A model generated the notes under the pieces. The model was not told the DNA's origin, searched no databases, and saw nothing but the letters and a program-made list of their open reading frames with translations. From Acanthamoeba sp. SK_2022b (taxonomy: Eukaryota; Discosea; Longamoebia; Acanthamoebidae), in contig JANDJZ010000240.1 in the NCBI GenBank assembly GCA_027943245.1, positions 1 through 64,000 of the forward strand: DNA of 64,000 nt, written 5' to 3'. The position numbers and the translations under genes are program-made. Positions 56,599-64,000 of this stretch are shown here, piece after piece. Position 1 is the first letter of the stretch; the number at the start of each line of letters is the position of its first letter.

Positions 56599-59500
56599 GC
56601 TGCTTTACCTTGCCCAGCAATAGCGCGGCGGCGCTGGGTCCTTCAGGCGGAGCGTCTCCACGCGGCGGCGGCGGTGGCGGGGCTCCAGACGTGAGCGAAG
56701 GCGCGGAGACGTCCGGCGGCGGAGGTGGAGGCGGTCCGCCGGACGACGAAGTGGGAGGCAGCGGAGCTGCCGCTGGCTCACCGTGCGACGAAGACGACAT
56801 CGAAGGGGAAGCCGAAGGGATCGCGCGAGCTCTCTCGCTTTCTTTGCCTGCTTGCCATACGTTATCAGTAGACCCCACGCACGCAACGGCCGCAGTCGCG
56901 GTGGGTGGTGGTGCTCGTACCGGCTGCGATGTTGATGTGGACAAACTGCTTGATGGACCGGGATACGTTGGCACCCTGCGTCACAGCCTCCTTGACGAGC
57001 GAGATGAGCTGTTCTCGAGTCAGCGATGCCAACAGCGTGTCCAGCTTCTGCATTTCCTCTGATCACACACAACACAACACAACAGGAAATGAGTGAGTAG
57101 TCCTAGAAAACGATATTCAGAAGGCTACCCAGTGTCTACCTGGCGTGTAGTTGACGGCGGGGAGCCCGGGCGAGGCAGGAACTGAGAGGGGGGTGGGCGG
57201 GGCGTCCAGGAGGGTCTTGACGGCGAGGAGCAGCATGCGCAGCGTCTGCCTCAAGTCAGAGTTCTCCTTCTTCACGTTGGCTGCTCTCCCGCCGGTCGCC
57301 AGATCAGTCCCATTCCGCGCGCACACGTTCCACGCCACCAACAAAACAACGTACGATGGTCGGCAAGGAGGCGAATCTTTTCCATGAGCTCTCCCTTTTG
57401 GAACGGCTCACGCATGTCCTCTGAGGAGCACAAAACAAAAAAAAAATATAAATCAATTAATCAAAAAATTAACACTAAATAAAAACGAAAAAGGGAAAGT
57501 AGCGAGCGTACCGTATTTGGCGAGGGCCTTGAGGATGCTCAGCACGAGCAGCTGGACCGCCGGACTCGGAGAGGTCGTGAGCGCGATCATCTCCCTGAGA
57601 CCGCCCCTGTGCACAAGCTCTTGCCTGTTGTTTTCCGATTGGTCTGTGCGCAGAAAACCGGTGAGCCATCTGCCTACGAGCGCACATTGGGAAACAAAAC
57701 AAAAAGAAGCGCATGGCCCCGCATGTACCTGACAGGACGACCCGGCCGATGGCGGTAAGTGCCATCTCCTGGGTGCGCGTGTCTGGCGACTGAAGGAGCG
57801 TGATGAGTGGCAGGAGACCGCCGTACTCCATGATCGCCTTCAGCCCCTCCTCTATGTCACCAATGGTGTTAATAAGATTTTGTTAAGATAAAAAATACAA
57901 GTAAATAAAATAAAATAAAATAAAGGGTGCCAACAATTCGGTGGCTTACCTCGTGCCGCGACGAGACAGATGGTGCTGGTTACCGGAACGAGGAGGCTTT
58001 GGTCGCTGTAGCCCAACAGAGAGACCAGCTTGCTCACCAGCTCCGACTGAATGATGTAAGCACGCACGGAATCTGCGCGCAGACAGAACGGGGAACGCGT
58101 CAGGGCGCAACGGCCGTGCCGAGTTGCCGTAATACGGTGCAGCGTACCGAAGCCAGCGAGCTTCGAGAGGGCCACGCAGGAGTGCTCGAGGACCTGCTTA
58201 GTGCGAGATTCGAGGATGAACTTGGCCAGCACCAACTCGGCCTGGTTTGCCACCAGCAAGCGGGCGCTTTGTGCTGTTGGTTACGCAAGAGACACCCAAC
58301 AATAAGATTCGCAGGTAAACTCTATTGACGCCATACGTAGGAGAAGCACGCAACACGTACCATCTTGGGCGAGCGTGGCATACGTCTTGGCGACGAGCAG
58401 GTGCATGGTCGTATTCTTATTTCATGTCGATGTTAGTTTGTTACAGTTCAGAAATGCCATGATTAAATTATTATTATTATTTACGTTTGTTGAGATCTTA
58501 TAAACTGAGTAGACGCCAGCGCAACGAGCAAGAGAAGCTGAGAAGCTGCACCTGGGGATACATATCAAGTAGATTGTTGAGCTGCCTGATGCCGATCGAA
58601 CTGAACACCTGGCTGTTTGCTGCGCACACAGTAGTGGACGGACAGCAGCTGTTAGTTGGTGGCAATGAACCGAAAGCTGAGAGGGAAAGACGAGTACACG
58701 AGGAGGACAGATGGGCAATGATCGAGGCGGCTTCAATGACGACCGATTCGCTGAAGGCCTGTGGCTTGCGCAAGATGGCCAACACGCGTTCGTGTCCGTT
58801 GGCTTGGAAAAACAGGTACTGGTTGTCCTCTGCACGTATAGAGCGCCCAAATATTATCCAGGTCGCGTCAGCTCTCTCGATGCACGCGACACGATGTGCG
58901 ATGGGGTGAGTGAGTACTCAGGACGAGCAGGTGGTCAAAGATTTCGAGCACGCTCGAGAGCACTTCGCTATCCATCGGCACGGGGCCGTCCACAAGTCCC
59001 AAGAAGGGAAGCAGCAGCTTTACGACTCCCAGCTCCCCGAGCTTGCGCTGGTGTTTCTCTGCACCGCATAGAAGGTCGTTGCAGCCAGTCCATCACAACA
59101 CCACACACGCACGCAAGAGATAAGAGAAGATGGAGTACCGAAACTGGCCAATCCGGCCAACGTGGCGAGAACATAGCGCTGCACGGTAAGGTTGCGCTCC
59201 TTGGGCTCCTGGCTCAGCTTCTGTGAATCGGCAAAGGTCAACAGCAACGCCAGGCCCTCGATGGTGAAGCTGGCCTTGGCCAGCGCTGCAAACGCCCACA
59301 CCACAACCACATCACAGGACACAGGGAAAGGGGTATTGGTCCATGCCATGTGCTCGATGTGGTGGGGGGGGGGAGAGTAGAGAATGGCAGCCTAGCCTGC
59401 GTACCGCATTGGGAAAGGTTGTAGAGGAGCAGCAGGCTCTGCAGCCGATACGGCTCGTCATCCGACTTGAGTGCCTGCAAGATCAGGGGCAGCGCATCGG

Positions 59501-59790
59501 CTTTGACGATCGTCTGCGCAGCAGAGCGACGCGGAGGGGGCACCGGTGAGCCGCACAGCGTGATGGCGCCAAAAGTCCACGATGCCGGCACTACACGCGT
59601 GCGCGCAGCAAGAGCACCTCTTGGTTCTTGGATGAGGCGGACAGGTTGACCAGGGCCTCCGCGGCTGAGAGACGCACGTCGGGATCCGGGTGGGCCAGAG
59701 CGGGCACCACTTTGTCGAGCAACCCCGTGCGACGGAAGCCGTCTTGGTTTTGTTCTGTATTCCATACACGGTCACGATGCGCGCACGAGG

Positions 59791-59855
<65 letters not shown>

Positions 59856-60907
59856 AGTTTAGAAGACTCGGTGACAAACGGCCAAGAAAGGGCGAAGAAG
59901 GTCCTGGGATGGAGCTGACAAACCGTTGAGGGCGAGTTCGGTGATGAGGACGAGGAGCTCCCGGAGGAGCGGGGTGTCCTCGGACGACACGTGTCCCAGA
60001 ATGGGGGCCAGCCCTCCGACCTGCCGAACGCGATCCCTGACGTCATCTGCACGCGCCGCCGGGCCACCACACACGTCAGTGCGCGAGAACCAGGAGTCTG
60101 CGCAAGCCACTGCACTGGAAGCGAGCAAGGGACCCGTGCCGTTGAGGATGTCAACGAGGATCACGACGGTCTTGTGCAGAAGCTGAGGGCCGGAGGAGGA
60201 GGCGCTGAGGATCTCGACCAGCGGCCTGAGGCCGTTCTTCACCAGCTCCTCCGCCGTGGAAACGCGGGCGGCGTCGGTCACCGGCACGCCGTGGACCTTC
60301 TTCTCCAGCGCGCTCGCCGCCGCCAGCTTCATTCCTTCGTCCTATGCGAGCGCGACGTCAGAGAGTGAGCTGCCGCGGCTACTTGTGAGGCTGCGATGAT
60401 GTGAGAACGGAGGCGAGGCGGACCCTGTGGCGCAGGAGCTGCACGAGCTCCTGGTTGGACTTGGCGCTCAAGTCCACTGCCGCGGTGGCTGTTGTAATTT
60501 GTAGCACAGGAGGTTCAGGAGGAGGGCCAAGGACAGCCCACGAGGGGCGTCACGAGAGTGCATGAGGGAGTATGCGAGGCGTACCAGCCTTGAGGGTAGC
60601 CGCGCGCGAGGTAAGGAGCTGGGTGCGGAGGGCCATGCTGCTCCGCACCTTCTTCGATCGCTGCGCTCCATCGCCGCCGCCAGCGCCCTCTGCCGCTTCG
60701 TAGAAGCCCTCTACCGCAAGCCTGTGTGCGGCCAGGCAGCCAGCAAACATACGTTCCTCAGTGAGAGCTGCCGAGATGAAAGATGCTCGAGATTAATGGG
60801 CACCTGGTCGCTTGAAAGAGCAGCTCAAGGGGCTGTGGGCCGAGGTCGTCCTGAAGCACAAACGTAGCTATGTTCTTCGGCGCCTCCACCTGGGGCACCG
60901 CGTCCAT
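54544..60907 (-). CDS. Armadillo-repeat protein with proline-rich and C-terminal zinc-binding segments
   Basis: Start at 60905-60907 (MDAVPQVEAPKNIATFVLQD). Many exons carry armadillo/HEAT-like helices: NGLRPLVEILSASSSGPQLL, LLDKVVPALAHPDPDVRLSA, VKADALPLILQALKSDDEPY, ERVLAILRKPQAFSESVVIE, LVSKLVSLLGYSDQSLLVPV, YGGLLPLITLLQSPDTRTQE and LREMIALTTSPSPAVQLLVL. An exon LLASLTREQLISLVKEAVTQ follows, then a PPPPPPP-rich segment and KMSVLEELTRRNKDPAYKTL. The C-terminal part has an uncharacterised domain (ALLKIGFTLKSRQVMIKANK), a Ser-rich region with 22-residue repeats, and a C-x2-C ... C-x2-C pair (CGLCKQSFPL, SFCGSCHQRV), probably a zinc knuckle. The layout suggests a large cytoskeletal or signalling scaffold. 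Splitting into two genes near 57.1 kb cannot be excluded, but splice sites join the parts in frame. Confidence 0.6.
54993..55262. repeat. 66-bp coding minisatellite
   Basis: Four tandem copies encoding QLPAAQSLSSSASYTASPVS followed by PR, then a diverged copy, in the armadillo-protein gene. Confidence 0.85.
56533..56597. repeat. (AC)n microsatellite
   Basis: 65 bp in an intron next to the proline-rich exon, transcript-sense GT. Confidence 0.97.
59791..59852. repeat. (AC)n microsatellite
   Basis: 62 bp in an armadillo-region intron, transcript-sense GT. Confidence 0.97.
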
Positions 60908-61129
60908 CTTTGATTTTCTTTTATCACAAAGCTCTTCTCTGCTGTGAAAGCGGACCAACAATGGTGTACACGCGTCTTTGACGTCTGTGCTGCGGACCAG
61001 ACCAAGACAGGAAGCTGCAGAATGAGGTAACAACAAGGCGCCAACCAACAACCTTGCCCAATGGTGGTCTAAGCTCGGTGGTATCCAAGCCACAGTTTAT
61101 GGTAAGAAGGGGGGGGGGCAGCGCAACGG

Positions 61130-62749
61130 TCAATGCTGCGGCTGGTGCTCGAGAACGAGGGCGTGCATGGCCTTGATGCTGGGCTCGTTCAGGAGCTTGG
61201 TCCTTTCGGCGTCGGTGAGCGACACCAGGGGCTTCCTCACGCCGCCAAAGTCGAGGCCAGTCCACTGCTCGAACCCCAGTAGCAAATCCAAGACAAGACA
61301 AAACATAAACAACGCCAAGAGCAGCCGGCAACAGGTCATGAGCAGCGAGAATAACACGAGCGTGTGCGGTGATGTGAGCTCGCGCACCTCCTTCATCAGC
61401 GTCTTGACGGCGGGGATCATGCTGTAGCACAGCACGGTGGTCAGGAAATCAGACACCTGCCCATGCGCACGGACACAGGAGGTGAGGGACACTCCTGAGC
61501 GCATCGCTTCGCTCGTGCGTTGTGTGGTCGAGGCCGTACGGCGAGCTGGAGTCTCTGAGCGGTGGCCAAGTCGCCCTCGCGGAAGGCCTTGTCGAGGCGG
61601 AGGTAGACGGGAGCGCAGAGGGAGAAGGACACCCCGACGTAGCCCTTGGCGCCCAGCACCAGGCACGGCAGGTAGGAAAACTCGTAGCCCTGCATCACGT
61701 CGTACCTGCGGTCTGTGCTCACGCGAGCCCAGCATTTCGTCGACACCACATGATCACTCCTCGGAGAGGGAGAGAGTGGTGAGGATGAGGAGAGGGTACC
61801 GGCGAAGCACAGAGCCCTGAAGAAGTCGCCCAGCTGCGAGTCGGTGAACTTGGCGCCTACGGCCATCGGGTGAGGGTGAGCGATGGACGGTGAGTGGACA
61901 AGGCTTCAATGAGTGAGATCGAACCTTGGAGAGTGGGAATGCGGCTGCTGGCCGCGGCGAAGAAGTCGTACAGCGGGATGCTGACGCCCACCATGCCTGG
62001 CACACGCACAAGCGCGACAGCGTCAATGGAATACAAGTAGCGGGGTGTGGTGACAGAGAGCGTCGCCTGCGTACCGGGGAAGTGGTAGTAGAACAGGGGA
62101 GTGTTGGGCGCAGCCTCGGCCACAGACTCACAGTAAGACACCAGCTCCTCGACATTACGGGGCTGCGGTGGTTGCTCACGATATGAGAAGAAGACGCGCT
62201 ACGCGGGCGAAGCTGTGAGATAGTTTGGGCGGAGGTGGTACTACCTTAAAGAAGAAGGGTGGCATGAGGGCGATGCCATGAGCGCCGGCCTTCTCGGCAT
62301 GCGCGGCCAACTCCCTCGTCTGCTCCAAGCTGAGTCGCCGCGATGAGCAGCTGTGGTTGCTTCGAGTAGAGCCATGGAGGTGACAGAGGTTAACCTACCT
62401 GGCCGTGCCAATATGGACGATGACGCGAAGCGGCGTAGCGAGCCAAGCCTCCAGCGCAGCCTTACGTTCGGGCAGGCTGAGGCTCATGCTCTCGCCCGAC
62501 GTGCCACAACAGAACACTCCCGTCACTCCCTCCCTCACCAGACGCTCCCCATACACCTCTGCAGCCCCACCACCCATCACAGCGTTGTATGTGGGTCGAC
62601 CAGTTTTCGGTTTCTTCTAGAAGGGGGCGTGGGAGGGGCGCACTGGTGAGGTGTGTGGAGGCGTGTCCGTGTTCGTCGAACGGGGTGAGTGTGGCCGCGT
62701 ACAGGCCTTCGAAGCGCTCCACCTTGCGACCGTCTGCCGTTTGTTCCAT
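61130..62749 (-). CDS. NPL: N-acetylneuraminate lyase / DapA family aldolase
   Basis: Start MEQTADGRKVERFEGLYAAT, continuing LTPFDEHG. The family order is VYGERLVREGVTGVFCCGTS/GESMSLSLPERK, HIGTA, GAHGIALMPPFFFK, VEELVSYCESVAEAAPNTPL, FYYHFPG and MVGVSIPLYDFFAAASSRIP. Next come TLQG, then AKFTDSQLGDFF, with the Schiff-base Lys in AKFTD and the catalytic Tyr in FYYHFP. The end is FGGVRKPLVSLTDAERTKLL. The YYHFPG-x-x-GVSIPL wording fits eukaryotic sialic-acid lyase (NPL), which cleaves N-acetylneuraminate to pyruvate and N-acetylmannosamine. Other DapA aldolases cannot be fully excluded. The active site is intact. Presumably used to degrade sialic acids from ingested prey or host glycans. Confidence 0.85.
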
Positions 62750-62829
62750 AACGCTGTCTCTTGTACAGTCACAGATTTTCTTTTATTTCATGTTTTCTTA
62801 TGTTGGTATTGGATTTCTGTTGCTCGTCT

Positions 62830-64000
62830 TCAGAGGTTGAACGGTTGGTTCATGTTCATCGGGTGAGAGGAGGACAGCTGGGGCACCTGGCCGAATGATT
62901 GCCCCTTCAGCACGTCCCTCATCTGTCCCAGCAGGGCCGAGTACGTCACGCCCTGGTCATCGAAGCAAAGCCAATACAGTGTGAGTCGCTCGGCCTCGAG
63001 CCACGTCATCAGATGCAAAGAGGGCTGTGGATCCTACCTGAGGGTTGGCGCGCAGCGTGGCGATGAACGCATAACTCATGGCGCCGGTACGGCTGCCCTG
63101 GATGCTGGTGTCGGCGCTGGTCTGCTCGTCGCTGCAGCCTGAGAACATGACGACGTCGGCCTGGTTGATTGATGGAGGTTGGGTCAGGTTAGTGGCGGAG
63201 CCACCGATGACGAACAGCAACAGTCTCAATGCGGCAGAGTACTTGAGAGATCTTGCTCATGTGGGCTTGGTAGCTGTAGTCGCGGTCCGTGGTCTCGCCG
63301 CCATAGTCGCCGATACCGCGCTGCTTCATCATGTCGTTGGACCAGCCCATGAGCATGTGGCCCAGCTTGGCTGTAGCGTCACGCATAGAGTTATGAGCGT
63401 GCAGGCAACGAGCGCGCGTGCGGGAATGGTCTCAAACGCGTACTGGTCCACTTGTGCTTCTTGCGGGCGTGGTACATGACTGTCGGGTTGGACTGGTAGT
63501 AGGTCGTTGTGGCCGCACTAGCAGCGGGGGCGCTGGTGTAATACGTGGTCGTGTAGTTGCTGGACTGGGCGGCGGGCTTCACCAACCCCGCGCCCCCGGC
63601 GCTCGCGATCATCTCGGGCGAGCACACGACGTTGCCCCGGTTGTCATACACGTAGGGCAGGTCGAGCGCCGTGCCAGAGTGGCACGAGTCGAAGATCACC
63701 GTCAAGCGTACACCTGCATGTTGGTGTCAGTTCTCTTTCTCTCTGTCTCTCTCTCTTGCGTTGTGTGATGTGTTCGGTTACCCGGCTTCAAGTGCTTGAC
63801 GAGAATCTCGTGCATGTCGTCATCGACGATTTGGCCGGCTCGCTCGTAGTCCACGGGGAGAATGGTCTCGTCCATGCCGTCGATCTCGTCGCCATCTACG
63901 CCTTGAGATGGTTAAACGTCCAGCGAACCCTTAGGAGGGTTGCTGCAGTATTGTCGAATCACACTGAACCGCGTACCCTTGTCGGGCGTCTGGCCTCCGT
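62830..64000 (-). CDS. Type I metacaspase, N-terminus outside window
   Basis: The visible C-terminal part has [20 protein letters not shown] and [19 protein letters not shown], then the catalytic-Cys block [21 protein letters not shown] long Ser/Thr/Tyr-rich insert follows ([20 protein letters not shown]), then [55 protein letters not shown] and [20 protein letters not shown]. It ends [10 protein letters not shown]. The catalytic His block and the N-terminal pro-region lie beyond 64000. Metacaspases are calcium-dependent peptidases cleaving after Arg/Lys; in amoebae they are linked to encystation and the contractile vacuole. The arrangement (single p20-p10 chain, DSCHSGT, C-terminal [10 protein letters not shown]) is type I. 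Confidence 0.9.

Overview
The window is nuclear DNA from a protist. It most resembles a free-living amoebozoan such as Acanthamoeba. The genes are GC-rich and closely packed on both strands. Almost all are cut by many short GT-AG introns, many holding long CA/GT microsatellites. The gene content fits: PLAC8 proteins, a DUF4062-NACHT-WD40 protein, a Thg1-like enzyme, a type I metacaspase, and BAR-RhoGAP and ankyrin-DH-PH-SH3 Rho regulators. The genus is an inference, since no rRNA or organelle marker is present. Exon boundaries were read by eye, so gene spans are more reliable than individual junctions.

Layout. 1-1377 (-): 5' part of a CRIB/coiled-coil protein. 1901-5992 (+): two PLAC8 genes of identical exon structure, separated by a 3 kb AT-rich island that contains a decayed inverted-repeat element. 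6153-8031 (+): short-chain dehydrogenase. 8.1-8.65 kb: remnant of a surface-type gene. 8659-16469 (-): large BRCT-DUF4062-NACHT-WD40 protein. 16819-27195 (-): PG-rich repeat protein, BAR-RhoGAP-SH3 protein, Thg1-like enzyme, ankyrin-metallophosphoesterase, Rac-like GTPase and mitochondrial carrier. 27593-33025 (+): ankyrin-DH-PH-SH3 RhoGEF. 33148-34499 (-) and 34645-38624 (+): divergent pair of a STEEP1 homologue with an RS tail and a zinc-finger/pol-beta nucleotidyltransferase/RNA-ligase-like fusion. 38852-44934 (+): secreted beta-amylase and sedolisin. 45075-64000 (-): mitochondrial TPR protein, mucin-like membrane protein, armadillo/proline-rich protein, N-acetylneuraminate lyase and a metacaspase cut by the window edge.

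Themes. (1) Rho signalling: a CRIB effector, a Rac-like GTPase, a RhoGAP and a RhoGEF lie within 33 kb. (2) RNA repair or editing: a Thg1-family 3'-5' polymerase, and a fusion that looks like the RlaP plus Rnl1-type ligase pair of RNA-repair systems. In the fusion the ligase active site is replaced at every motif I can recognise, while the pol-beta motifs remain. (3) Secreted or surface functions: beta-amylase, sedolisin, and a stalked type I membrane protein with an apparent 4-nt frameshift in its repeats.

The best candidates for something undescribed are the pseudo-ligase fusion (34645-38624) and the BRCT-headed STAND protein (8659-16469).
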